Source of the DNA: Clostridium disporicum
Lineage (GTDB): Bacteria > Bacillota > Clostridia > Clostridiales > Clostridiaceae
Length of the DNA stretch: 64,000 nucleotides
Reading direction: 5' to 3'
NCBI RefSeq assembly: GCF_001405015.1
Contig: NZ_CYZX01000004.1
Location: 142,558-206,557 of the forward strand
Below are positions 24,353-34,185 of this stretch, in pieces. The position numbers and the translations under genes are program-made. Numbering within the stretch: position 1 is the first letter of the stretch; the number at the start of each line of letters is the position of its first letter. The notes below the pieces were generated by a model. It had not been told where the DNA came from. It saw only the letters and a program-made list of their open reading frames with translations, and searched no databases.

Positions 24353-26779
24353 ATGAATAAGAAATATAAAATAGGCGAAATGACTTGCTCTGCATGCTCT
24401 AATAGAGTAGAAAGGGGAGTTAAAAAGATGGATGGTATAATAGATGCAAATGTTAATTTAACAACGGAAACTTTAACGGTTAATTTTGATGAAAATAAAT
24501 TAAGTGAACAAGATATAGAAAAGAAGGTTAATGATCTAGGGTATACAGTAATTAAAAATACTAAGGTTCATACCTATAAAGTTGAAGGAATGACATGCTC
24601 TGCATGTTCAAATAGAGTGGAAAGAGTTACTAAAAAGATGGATGGGGTAATTGACTCAGTAGTTAATTTAACAACTGAAAAATTAACAATTACTGTTGAT
24701 GAAGATTTAGTTACCTATGGTGATATAAAGCGAACAGTAGAAAAGGCTGGATATAAACTTATAAGAGAAGAAGAAATAAAAGATGATAAGAAAAAGAAAA
24801 CTGATAAAGAGAAACTTTTTATAAGATTTATAGCATCAACTGTATTTACTCTACCATTACTTATAATAACTATGGGGCATATGGTAGGAATGCCACTACC
24901 TCATATTATTGATCCTATGATGAATCCGATGAATTTTGCATTGGTACAGCTTGTTTTAACAGTTCCAGTTATGATAATAGGATATAGATTTTATTATGTA
25001 GGGACAAAGAATTTAATTAAATTATCTCCTAATATGGATTCTTTAATTACAGTAGGTACTATAGCCGCTTTTATATATAGTTTATTTGGTACTTATAAGA
25101 TATATACTGGAGATAGTTCATATGCTATGCATTTATATTATGAAGCTGCTGTTACTATTCTTACATTAATAACTTTAGGTAAATATTTAGAAGCTGTTTC
25201 AAAAGGTAAAACTTCAGAAGCTATTAAAAAGCTTATGGGACTAGTTCCAAAGACAGCAACTATAATTAGAGATGATAAGGAATTAGTTATTCCGATAGAT
25301 GAAGTTATTGTTGGAGATACTGTATTAGTTAAACCAGGAGAAAAGCTACCAGTAGATGGAGAAGTAATAGAAGGTAGTACGGCTGTTGATGAATCTATGC
25401 TTACAGGGGAAAGTATACCTGTAGAAAAAACTATTGGAAGTAAAGTAGTTGGAGCAAGTATTAATAAAACAGGTTTTATTAAATATAAAGCAACAAAGGT
25501 TGGAAAAGATACAGCTTTAGCACAAATAATCAAGCTTGTAGAAGATGCCCAAGGTTCAAAAGCGCCAATTGCTAAAATGGCTGACGTAATATCTTCATAC
25601 TTCGTTCCTATAGTAATAGGACTTGCAATATTTGCAGCTATAGGGTGGCTTATAGCAGGAGAAACTCCTGTATTTGCTTTAACAATATTTATTTCAGTTC
25701 TCGTAATAGCTTGTCCATGCGCTTTAGGACTAGCAACTCCAACTGCTATTATGGTTGGTACAGGTAAGGGAGCTGAAAATGGAGTTCTTATTAAAGGTGG
25801 AGAAGCTTTAGAAATCACTCATAAGGTAGACACTATAGTATTTGATAAGACAGGTACTATTACAGAAGGAAAACCAAAGGTTACTGATATCATAACAACT
25901 AATTATTCTAAAGATGAGCTTTTAGTTATTGCAGCTAGTGCAGAGAAGGGTTCAGAGCATCCTCTTGGAGAAGCGATAGTAAGAGAAGCTGAAGAAAAGA
26001 ATCTAGAATTTAAGGGTATTGAAAACTTTAGCGCTATTCCTGGACATGGAATAAAGGTTGATATAGAAGGTAAAACTATATTGCTTGGTAATTTAAAATT
26101 AATGAATGAAAATTCTATAGAAGTCGGAACACTAGGAACAGAGTCAGATAAATTAGCTCAAGAAGGTAAAACACCTATGTATATAGCTATAGATAATAAG
26201 TTAGAGGGAATTGTTGCTGTTGCAGATACAGTAAAATCAAGTAGTAAAGAAGCAATAGAAAATCTTCATAATATGGGGATTAAGGTTGCAATGATTACAG
26301 GGGATAACAAAAAGACTGCTGATGCTATAGCTAAACAAGTTGGAATTGATATAGTATTATCAGAAGTTTTACCAGAAGATAAAGCTAATGAGGTTAAGAA
26401 ACTTCAAGGAGAAAACAGAAAAGTTGCTATGGTTGGGGATGGTATTAATGATGCTCCAGCACTTGCTCAAGCTGATATAGGGATAGCAATCGGTACTGGA
26501 ACTGATGTAGCTATAGAGTCAGCAGATATAGTTTTAATGAAGGGTGACTTAAGAGATGTTTCAACAGCTATTAAGTTAAGTAAAGCTACTATAAGAAATA
26601 TAAAACAAAATTTATTCTGGGCATTTGGATATAATGTATTAGGCATTCCAGTAGCTATGGGAGTACTTCATATATTCGGAGGACCATTATTAAATCCAAT
26701 GATAGCAGCTGCTGCTATGAGTTTAAGTTCAGTATCTGTGCTTACAAATGCTTTAAGACTAAAAAGATTTAAAGCTTAA
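24353..26779 (+). CDS. copA: Copper-exporting P1B-type ATPase CopA
   Basis: Pumps Cu(I) out of the cell using ATP. The protein has 808 residues. Two N-terminal heavy-metal-binding domains each have MTCSAC (Cys12/Cys15 and about Cys83/Cys86). The membrane part contains the CPC motif in IACPCALGLATPTA (about residue 454). The phosphorylation site DKTGT is near residue 497, SEHPLG marks the nucleotide domain, and GDGINDAPAL is the hinge. It lies 21 bp after csoR. Confidence 0.97.
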   Translation: MNKKYKIGEMTCSACSNRVERGVKKMDGIIDANVNLTTETLTVNFDENKLSEQDIEKKVNDLGYTVIKNTKVHTYKVEGMTCSACSNRVERVTKKMDGVIDSVVNLTTEKLTITVDEDLVTYGDIKRTVEKAGYKLIREEEIKDDKKKKTDKEKLFIRFIASTVFTLPLLIITMGHMVGMPLPHIIDPMMNPMNFALVQLVLTVPVMIIGYRFYYVGTKNLIKLSPNMDSLITVGTIAAFIYSLFGTYKIYTGDSSYAMHLYYEAAVTILTLITLGKYLEAVSKGKTSEAIKKLMGLVPKTATIIRDDKELVIPIDEVIVGDTVLVKPGEKLPVDGEVIEGSTAVDESMLTGESIPVEKTIGSKVVGASINKTGFIKYKATKVGKDTALAQIIKLVEDAQGSKAPIAKMADVISSYFVPIVIGLAIFAAIGWLIAGETPVFALTIFISVLVIACPCALGLATPTAIMVGTGKGAENGVLIKGGEALEITHKVDTIVFDKTGTITEGKPKVTDIITTNYSKDELLVIAASAEKGSEHPLGEAIVREAEEKNLEFKGIENFSAIPGHGIKVDIEGKTILLGNLKLMNENSIEVGTLGTESDKLAQEGKTPMYIAIDNKLEGIVAVADTVKSSSKEAIENLHNMGIKVAMITGDNKKTADAIAKQVGIDIVLSEVLPEDKANEVKKLQGENRKVAMVGDGINDAPALAQADIGIAIGTGTDVAIESADIVLMKGDLRDVSTAIKLSKATIRNIKQNLFWAFGYNVLGIPVAMGVLHIFGGPLLNPMIAAAAMSLSSVSVLTNALRLKRFKA

Positions 26780-26804
26780 AAATATATTAAGGAGAGTAGA
26801 TTTT

Positions 26805-27014
26805 ATGTTAAAGAAAATATTAATTGAAGGAATGAGCTGTAATAAATGTGTTGCACATGTAAAGGAGGCTTTAGAAGAACTTAAAGATGCAAAATCAATA
26901 GAGGTAAATCTACAAGAGAAGTATGCTAAAGTAGATACAACTTCAGATGATGAAGAAATTAAAGAAAAAATAGATGATGCAGGATATGACGTAATATCAA
27001 TAGATAATCTATAA
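26805..27014 (+). CDS. copZ: Copper chaperone CopZ
   Basis: A 69-residue single heavy-metal-associated domain with the Cu(I) site in GMSCNKCVAHV. It probably hands copper to CopA or CsoR. It follows copA by 25 bp and ends at a clear terminator, closing the copper operon. Confidence 0.92.
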   Translation: MLKKILIEGMSCNKCVAHVKEALEELKDAKSIEVNLQEKYAKVDTTSDDEEIKEKIDDAGYDVISIDNL

Positions 27015-27033
27015 TTTTAGAGAAAAATAAGTG

Positions 27034-27074
27034 AAAAAAGAGAGTTAGTGCTTTTGCAATAATTCTCTTTTTTT
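27034..27074 (+). terminator. Intrinsic terminator of the copper operon
   Basis: AAAAAAGAGAGTTA pairs with TAATTCTCTTTTTT across a 12-nt loop, ending in a T run. Confidence 0.88.
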
Positions 27075-27148
27075 GTTTATAATAGTTTCATTACTAATTT
27101 GTAAAAAATGCTAGAAATATAAAAAATTTATATTAATGTGGGTGAAAT

Positions 27149-28138
27149 ATGATTAATAATTTAGAGAGAGGGTATTTCTATAATTTTGGAAGAGATTTAG
27201 AAAATATAAATAGAGTAGAAGAAAGATTAAATAGAATCAAAAAAATGGGGTATTTTAAAGGGGAAAATGACTTAGATATTTACTATGAAACTTATATAGT
27301 TGAAAGAGAAAAAGGAAGAATAGTAATAAGTCATGGATTTTGTGAATGCTTAGAAAAATATAAAGAAATAATTTATTATTTTATAGAAGAAGGATATTCA
27401 GTATTTGGTATTGAGCATCGTGGACATGGAAGGTCAGGACACTTAAGTAAAAAATATAAAAGTCAAGTAAATGTAGAAAAGTTCGATTATTACATTGAAG
27501 ATTTAAAACGTTTTTTAGATCAAATTGTTAAAGAAAAGGGAAAAGATTTATATCTTTATGCACATTCTATGGGAGGGGCTATAGGTACATTATTTCTAGA
27601 AACATATCCTGGTTACTTTAAAAAAGCTGTACTTAATGCTCCTATGATGCAAATAAATACAGGAAAATATTCGAATTTTATAGCAGAATTGTTAGCCAAG
27701 TTCTATATTGCCATAGGAAAAGGTGATAATTATATATTTGGACATAAAGATTTTGATGGTATAGATGACTTAGAAGGGTCAGGAACTTCTGATAAATACA
27801 GATATATGCATCATTTATCGTATTTAAAAGAAAATAAAGAGTGTCAAAGAGGTGGTGGATCTTTTAGATGGGTAAATGAAGGGCTAAAAGCAACTAGGAA
27901 GCTACTAAAAGAGGAGAATATTAAGAAAATAGATATTCCAATATTACTTTTTCAAGCTGGAAATGATACTTTTGTAGTAAATGAGGCTCATAATGAATTT
28001 AAAGCAATAGCTAAGGATTGTGCAATAGTTTATATAAATGAAGGTAAACATGAATTATATTTTGAAAGAGATTCTATACTACATTCCTATTTAGATAGAA
28101 TATTTAATTTTTATGAGCAAGGAAATGTGTATTCTTAA
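27149..28138 (+). CDS. Alpha/beta hydrolase, lysophospholipase/monoglyceride-lipase-like
   Basis: A cytoplasmic serine hydrolase of 329 residues. Visible features are the oxyanion-region SHGFCE, the HRGHGRSG motif (about 90-97), the nucleophile elbow AHSMGGA (Ser near 145), and a late His in EGKHELYFE. These match the PldB/monoacylglycerol lipase group. The ATG follows GGGTGAAA. It is a single-gene unit between terminators. The true substrate is unknown. Confidence 0.87.
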   Translation: MINNLERGYFYNFGRDLENINRVEERLNRIKKMGYFKGENDLDIYYETYIVEREKGRIVISHGFCECLEKYKEIIYYFIEEGYSVFGIEHRGHGRSGHLSKKYKSQVNVEKFDYYIEDLKRFLDQIVKEKGKDLYLYAHSMGGAIGTLFLETYPGYFKKAVLNAPMMQINTGKYSNFIAELLAKFYIAIGKGDNYIFGHKDFDGIDDLEGSGTSDKYRYMHHLSYLKENKECQRGGGSFRWVNEGLKATRKLLKEENIKKIDIPILLFQAGNDTFVVNEAHNEFKAIAKDCAIVYINEGKHELYFERDSILHSYLDRIFNFYEQGNVYS

Positions 28139-28182
28139 GATAAAAATCAAAAATTTTATATATAATTGTCTAACATAAAATT

Positions 28183-28210
28183 AAGAGCTATATATTAAAG
28201 CTCTTTTTTT
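28183..28210 (+). terminator. Intrinsic terminator
   Basis: AAGAGCT pairs with AGCTCTT across a 9-nt loop, followed by T. Confidence 0.78.
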
Positions 28211-28300
28211 ATATAGAAAAATTCTATTTGTATAAAAGAGAAGGGGAGAGTTAAAATTATATATAATAGATTTAATATACAAATATAGAGGTGAATAATA

Positions 28301-28624
28301 GTGATTAATATAGAAAATCCAAAAGAAGTAGAAGAAGTAATTGAAAATAATAAAATGAGTATTATTTATTTTACTGGTAGTGCATGTGGAGCATGTGAAG
28401 TCATAAAGGAAAAGCTTGAGAGTATATTAAATGAATTTCCTAAAATAGAGTGTAGAGAGGTTAATGGCGAAAAGCATATTGATTTAGCAGCTAAGTATGG
28501 TATATTTTCTTTACCTATAATGCTACTTTTTATAGAAGGAAAGGAATTTTTAAGAGTAGGAAGAAATGTTAATTTATTAGAACTAAAAAATAATTTTGAA
28601 AGATATTATAATATGATATATTAA
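28301..28624 (+). CDS. Thioredoxin-family protein
   Basis: A 107-residue thioredoxin fold with active-site Cys29-Gly-Ala-Cys32 (SACGACE) and the cis-Pro stretch LPIMLLF. The CGAC site differs from the classical CGPC, so it may act as a specialised reductant or isomerase. The GTG start follows GAGGTG. No obvious partner is adjacent. Confidence 0.88.
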   Translation: MINIENPKEVEEVIENNKMSIIYFTGSACGACEVIKEKLESILNEFPKIECREVNGEKHIDLAAKYGIFSLPIMLLFIEGKEFLRVGRNVNLLELKNNFERYYNMIY

Positions 28625-28753
28625 TATTAAGAATAATTGGAGTAAAATTATAATATTTACTTAAATGGATTATTTGTACAAAAAATGGTACAATTAATAT
28701 ATATAATTATACAAAAAGATAATAAAGAAAGGTTAACATAGGGAGAGAAGAGT

Positions 28754-30790
28754 ATGGTTAGTAAAATTGAAAAAAGCACGAAAAAAAGTAGTAAAGCTAT
28801 TATTAGCGAAGAAATATTGCCAAAAGAAATTATAGAATGTAAAAGTGAGAAGATTTTTGGCACCGATTCCAGAAAAATAATGGAGAAAATTCAAACAGAA
28901 GAAGAAAAAGAGATTTTTGAGTTGGATGAGCATTTATTTCACGAAGGAACTCATACAAGTTGTTATGAGTTTATGGGAGCACACTTTGTAAAATATAAAG
29001 GAAAAAATGGAGTTAGATTTACAACTTGGGCACCAAGAGCTAGTAAAATAACTGTAGTTGGTGATTTTTCAAATTGGGAAATTAGAAAAGAAAATGAAAT
29101 GAAAAGATATAATCAGCTTGGATTATGGACAACCTTTATAACAGGATTAAAGCCAGGCGAAAGATATAAGTTAGCAGTTACAAATTATGATGGTAGTAAT
29201 ACAGTTCTAAAATCAGACCCATATGCTTTTAAGTCTGAATTAAGGCCAAATACAGCATCTATATTAGTAAAGGAAAATAAATTTAGATGGTCAGATAAAA
29301 GATGGTTAAATAAAAGAGAGAAAAGTGATATTCAAAGTAGTCCTATGAATATTTATGAATTACATTTAGGTTCATGGAGAAGAAAAGATGGAGAGTTCAT
29401 GACTTATAGGGAAATAAGTGAAGTATTACCAGAATATATACAAGAAATGGGATATACTCATGTTGAGATTATGCCATTACATGAACATCCATTAGATAAA
29501 TCTTGGGGATATCAAGCAACAGGATATTATTCACCAACATCAAGACATGGAGATTCTACAGAACTTAAGGAATTAATAAATAAATTGCATAAAAATGATA
29601 TCGGAGTGATTTTAGATTGGGTTCCAGGACATTATTGTAAAGATTCACATGGATTGAGCTATTTTGATGGAACTGCAACTTATGAGTATCAAGATTATTG
29701 GAAGGCAAATAATGAAGGCTGGGGAGCTTGGAATTTTGATTTAGGCAGATATGAAGTAAAAAGCTTTTTAATATCAAATGCTATGTATTGGATAAAAGAG
29801 TTCCACGTTGATGGATTAAGAGTTGATGCTGTATCAAATATGCTTTATCTTAGCTATGGACGTAATGATGGTGAATGGATTCCTAATATTTATGGAGGTA
29901 ATGGAAATTTAGAAGCCATTAGTTTTTTAAAGGAATTTAATGAAGTTGTTCATAAAAACTTTCCAGGGATAGTAACTGTGGCAGAAGAATCATCTACATG
30001 GCCTAAGATAACACATCCTGTAAGTGAAGGGGGAATAGGTTTCGATTTTAAATGGAATATGGGATGGATGAATGATACATTGAGCTATGTGGAGCTTGAC
30101 TCTATATATAGAAAATATCATCATAATAAGATGAATTTTTCAATGATGTATCAGTACTCAGAAAATTTCATTTTACCTATATCTCATGATGAAGTTGTAC
30201 ATGGTAAAAAATCATTAGTAAATAAGATGTTTGGAGATAATTGGTGCAAGTATGCTGGATTAAGATTGTATGCAGCTTTTATGATGGCTCACCCAGGTAA
30301 AAAACTATTATTTATGGGAAGTGAATTTGGGCAATTCATAGAGTGGAGAGAGTATGAACAGTTACAATGGCAGATAATTGACCAATATGAAATCCACAAG
30401 CAAGTTCATAATTATTTTAAGGTATTAAATAGATTTTATAAAGAAAATCCATCGTTATGGGAGCTTGATAATAAAGAGGAAGGCTTTCAATGGATAGATG
30501 CAGATAATAGTGAAAAGAGTATATTATCATTTATAAGAAAAGGTAAAAATGAAGATGATATGTTAATCTTTGTTTTAAATTTTACACCTGTAACATATTA
30601 TGATTTTGAGGTAGAAGTTCCTAAGGAAGGAGAATATGTAGAAGTATTAAATAGTGACAGCATAGAATTTGGAGGAAGTGGACAGACTTTAGAAAGGTCT
30701 GTATTTACTAGTGATGATAATGGTGATCCATTTAAAATTAAAATTAAAGTACCTCCATTAGCAGTAACAGTATTAAGACCAAAGATTTAG
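28754..30790 (+). CDS. glgB: 1,4-alpha-glucan branching enzyme
   Basis: Makes alpha-1,6 branches in glycogen. The protein has 678 residues. Residues about 1-65 are a charged N-terminal extension, followed by a CBM48 domain (about 75-170) and a GH13 barrel with DWVPGHYC, the nucleophile Asp in GLRVDAVSNML (about 357), the Glu in AEESS (about 409) and SHDEVVHGK (about 478). The ATG follows GGGAGAG. It is followed after 39 bp by a debranching enzyme. The synthesis genes glgC, glgD and glgA are not in the window. Confidence 0.96.
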   Translation: MVSKIEKSTKKSSKAIISEEILPKEIIECKSEKIFGTDSRKIMEKIQTEEEKEIFELDEHLFHEGTHTSCYEFMGAHFVKYKGKNGVRFTTWAPRASKITVVGDFSNWEIRKENEMKRYNQLGLWTTFITGLKPGERYKLAVTNYDGSNTVLKSDPYAFKSELRPNTASILVKENKFRWSDKRWLNKREKSDIQSSPMNIYELHLGSWRRKDGEFMTYREISEVLPEYIQEMGYTHVEIMPLHEHPLDKSWGYQATGYYSPTSRHGDSTELKELINKLHKNDIGVILDWVPGHYCKDSHGLSYFDGTATYEYQDYWKANNEGWGAWNFDLGRYEVKSFLISNAMYWIKEFHVDGLRVDAVSNMLYLSYGRNDGEWIPNIYGGNGNLEAISFLKEFNEVVHKNFPGIVTVAEESSTWPKITHPVSEGGIGFDFKWNMGWMNDTLSYVELDSIYRKYHHNKMNFSMMYQYSENFILPISHDEVVHGKKSLVNKMFGDNWCKYAGLRLYAAFMMAHPGKKLLFMGSEFGQFIEWREYEQLQWQIIDQYEIHKQVHNYFKVLNRFYKENPSLWELDNKEEGFQWIDADNSEKSILSFIRKGKNEDDMLIFVLNFTPVTYYDFEVEVPKEGEYVEVLNSDSIEFGGSGQTLERSVFTSDDNGDPFKIKIKVPPLAVTVLRPKI

Positions 30791-30829
30791 AAATTGTATG
30801 TATGAAAATTACAATAAGGTGGTGTTTGA

Positions 30830-33800
30830 GTGGAAATACTGAATTATGTTGAAAAATTTGAGGTTGATGGAAATAAACACGGTAGATACGGGATAAAGTT
30901 AAGCCCTATGTCAAATACTATAAGATTTACAGCAAAATATGATAATGCTATATGTGCTTACATTGTAGGTGATTTTAATAATTGGGAAAAATTGGAAGAG
31001 TTTAAACTGAATTGGCAGCTTGATATTGAAGATGGCACCCTAAAGATGATAAAGGATGTAAAATTTGAAAATGGTTTAGAAGAAGGTCAGTATAGATATA
31101 AATATATATTAGTTGATAGAGAAGGCGATGAAATATGGGTTGATAATCCCTATGGTGGAAAAAATGGGTTTAAGTTTACTTGGGATAGAGTTGAGAATTT
31201 TTTAGAAATATTATCGTCAAATAAGTTTGTAACTTATAAAGCTCCAGTAGAGCTAGTAGGAAGAGTAGTTGAGTTGTATGACAAAGTATCTTTTCCAGAT
31301 ATTAATTGGTATTTAAAAGAAGAGATAGAAGGGGTGAAGTTAGAAAATTCATACTTATATGTTTCAGAAGATGTAGAAGAAGGAACAGAAATAGTTGTAA
31401 TTGCACAAACTTCTGATAATAAATATAAGAATGAAAAAAAAATTATTGTTTCTAAGAGTTTACCTGACCAAACATTGGTACATTTTCTTACTGATGATAA
31501 TAAATATATTGGAGAGAGCTATTTATGGAATTGTTGGGCATTTCAAGATGGATGTGATTCAAAGGAAATAGACTTTAATATAGAGACAGATTTTGGAGAT
31601 TCTGCATATATGCCGTATCATAATTTCATAATAAGGAAAAAACAATGGGGTCCTAACTGGGTAAACCAGTGGGCAGAACAAAGTCCAACCTTTAATACCG
31701 GCAATAAAGAGAATAACCTATATATTTTATACGGAATACCAAGCCCATATAATTCGTTAAAGGAGGCTGTTATGGCCTGTGGAACTAAAATAAAATTTGC
31801 GGTTATTGATAACGATAGGAAGATAAAAGCGTACTTAACAAGAGAACCTCTACTAGGTGTTGACTTTCACCTTTATATAAATGGAGAAAAAATAGAGGGA
31901 GTATCAACTATAATAAGAGGAAGAGAAGTAATTTTAACTAATATACCGAAGAATATAAATGCTAATGACTTAGTAGTTGTAAGTCCTTCAAATATGTATA
32001 ATCCATGTAAGGTTACGATGAGAAGTTATTTAGATAAGTATTATTACTCGAAAGAAATTGGAGTTTCATTTTTGACGGAAGATATAGTTTTAAGACTTTG
32101 GGCACCTACAGCATATAAAGTAGAAATAGCTTTATACAATAATTATGATGATTTAAATCAGAATTATTGTACTGTAGAGGAAATGGCATATGATCAAAAA
32201 ACAGGAACACATTATGCCGCTATAGATAGAGAAAAAAACCAAGGTAAATATTATTTATATAAGCTATATTTTAGAGATATAAATAATGATGGTGAGATTA
32301 TAGATAAAATAAATTATGCTGTTGATCCGTATGCATTTGCAGTAGGTGTTAATGGAGATAAGGGAGTTTTAATAGATATTAATAGCAATGATTGTAAGCC
32401 ATTAGGATGGAAGGAAGATAAGAGTCCTTATATCGATAAAAAGATTGATTCAATAATATATGAAGCTCACGTAAGAGATTTTACAATAGATAAGACTTCT
32501 GGAGTAAGTGATGATTTAAGAGGAACTTACTTAGGATTGGTAGAAGAGGGAACTTCTTATATAGATGAAGTTAGTAATAAGAAGGTAAGTACAGGAATAG
32601 ATCATTTAAAGGAATTAGGAATTACTCATATTCATTTGCTTCCGACTTATGATTTTGGTTCTGTAGACGAGAGATTCAAAGATATTGAAGGCAATAGAAA
32701 TTGGGGATATGATCCTAAAAATTATAATGTCCCAGAAGGAAGTTACAGTACAGATCCATACAATCCAATTACGAGAATTTTAGAATTTAGACAGATGGTT
32801 CAAGGATTTCACAAAAATGGTATACGAGTAGTTTTAGATATGGTTTATAACCATATGATGAGTACAGAAAATATGGATAAAATAGTACCTGGATATTATT
32901 TTAGAACAGATTATTTGGGAAGATACTCAAATGGTTCAGGATGTGGAAATGAATTATGTACAGAGAGACCTATGGTTAGAAAATTTATTTTAGACTCTTG
33001 TAGTCATTGGATAAAAGATTACCATGTTGATGGGTTAAGATTTGATTTAATGGAATTAATGGATATAAAGACTACTAAGGAGATTGTAAGGAAAACTTCA
33101 AGAATAGATAAGAACTTTTTAATATACGGAGAACCTTGGAAAGGTGGGGATTCTCCTGTTAAGAATGGAACTTATAAAGGTTCTCAGAAGAAAGAAAATT
33201 TCTCAGTATTTAATGATACATTTAGAGATGCTATAAGAGGAGATAATTCTCCTTCGAGAGGATTTATAAATGGAGATCAGCATAATGCAATAAAAGCATG
33301 GAATATAGTTGAAGGGTTAAAAGGTTCTATATATACAATAACTTATAATCCAGATGAAAGTATAAACTATATGGATGCGCATGATAATTACACTTTATGG
33401 GATCAAATTGAAAAAACTCAAAATTATAATACTCAATATGGACAATATAGAGATAATATTGGAGACAATATATTAGACAATTATAATGTTAGACAGTATT
33501 TATTAGGAGCTTCAATATTATTCACTGCTCAAGGAATACCATTTTTTCAAGGAGGATCAGAATTTCTTAGAACTAAGCAAGGAGACCATAATAGTTATAA
33601 GAGTGGAGACATTATTAATAGTATTAAATGGAGTGATAAAGTTAAATACAACGAAGTTTTTGAATATTATAAAGGGTTAATTAAAATAAGAAAACAATAT
33701 GATTTATTCAAAATAACATCACCAGAAGACGTTAAGAAAAATCTAAGTATAAAGTTTGCTCATAATGATGATAAGTCTGGAGTCATAATTTCTTCAATTT

Positions 33801-34030
33801 CTAGTGAAGATAACAGTGAAGAATTTATTATTATTTATAATGGAACTAGTATTGATAATTATGATGTAAATAGTGAGATATCTTTAGATGTTGATAAAGA
33901 GTGGAGTATAATAGCTAATGGTAAATTAGCTGGAGTAGAAGTTATTAAGAAGATAGTTGATTCTAATATACCTTTAATAAAATCATACTCAGCTGTTATA
34001 TTACGTGGAATTGCATTATTAGAAAAATAA
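30830..34030 (+). CDS. pulA: Type I pullulanase-like debranching enzyme, multidomain
   Basis: Cleaves alpha-1,6 bonds in glycogen or pullulan. The protein has 1066 residues, longer than the usual 630-850 of many clostridial type I pullulanases. Residues about 25-115 are a CBM48-like module (YIVGDFNNW), about 145-210 an Ig-like segment, about 215-300 a Trp-rich possible carbohydrate-binding module, about 405-500 a second CBM48, and about 535-970 the GH13 barrel with NWGYDP, Asp in LRFDLME (about 734), Glu in YGEPW (about 765) and DAHDN (about 848). There is no signal peptide, so it is cytoplasmic. GTG start; operon with glgB. Confidence 0.93.
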   Translation: MEILNYVEKFEVDGNKHGRYGIKLSPMSNTIRFTAKYDNAICAYIVGDFNNWEKLEEFKLNWQLDIEDGTLKMIKDVKFENGLEEGQYRYKYILVDREGDEIWVDNPYGGKNGFKFTWDRVENFLEILSSNKFVTYKAPVELVGRVVELYDKVSFPDINWYLKEEIEGVKLENSYLYVSEDVEEGTEIVVIAQTSDNKYKNEKKIIVSKSLPDQTLVHFLTDDNKYIGESYLWNCWAFQDGCDSKEIDFNIETDFGDSAYMPYHNFIIRKKQWGPNWVNQWAEQSPTFNTGNKENNLYILYGIPSPYNSLKEAVMACGTKIKFAVIDNDRKIKAYLTREPLLGVDFHLYINGEKIEGVSTIIRGREVILTNIPKNINANDLVVVSPSNMYNPCKVTMRSYLDKYYYSKEIGVSFLTEDIVLRLWAPTAYKVEIALYNNYDDLNQNYCTVEEMAYDQKTGTHYAAIDREKNQGKYYLYKLYFRDINNDGEIIDKINYAVDPYAFAVGVNGDKGVLIDINSNDCKPLGWKEDKSPYIDKKIDSIIYEAHVRDFTIDKTSGVSDDLRGTYLGLVEEGTSYIDEVSNKKVSTGIDHLKELGITHIHLLPTYDFGSVDERFKDIEGNRNWGYDPKNYNVPEGSYSTDPYNPITRILEFRQMVQGFHKNGIRVVLDMVYNHMMSTENMDKIVPGYYFRTDYLGRYSNGSGCGNELCTERPMVRKFILDSCSHWIKDYHVDGLRFDLMELMDIKTTKEIVRKTSRIDKNFLIYGEPWKGGDSPVKNGTYKGSQKKENFSVFNDTFRDAIRGDNSPSRGFINGDQHNAIKAWNIVEGLKGSIYTITYNPDESINYMDAHDNYTLWDQIEKTQNYNTQYGQYRDNIGDNILDNYNVRQYLLGASILFTAQGIPFFQGGSEFLRTKQGDHNSYKSGDIINSIKWSDKVKYNEVFEYYKGLIKIRKQYDLFKITSPEDVKKNLSIKFAHNDDKSGVIISSISSEDNSEEFIIIYNGTSIDNYDVNSEISLDVDKEWSIIANGKLAGVEVIKKIVDSNIPLIKSYSAVILRGIALLEK

Positions 34031-34040
34031 TATCAAATAA

Positions 34041-34088
34041 AAGATATGCCTGTGGCAAAGTGCTGAATGTCATAGGCATATTTTTTTA
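34041..34088 (+). terminator. Intrinsic terminator of glgB-pulA
   Basis: GATATGCCT pairs with AGGCATATT across a 20-nt loop, then a run of T. Confidence 0.85.
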
Positions 34089-34185
34089 GTGAGTAAATTA
34101 TTCAGAATAAAATTAGTATTTCAACAGATGTAAAATTAAGGTAAAATATTAATTGGAAATGAAGAGTGATGAAAGAGGTGAATTT

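Noticed and set aside
25138..25818. 226-codon frame antisense to copA
   Set aside because: A shadow of a strongly conserved gene in the opposite strand, rich in Ser/Thr/Ile/Pro as expected of reversed codons, and without a ribosome site.
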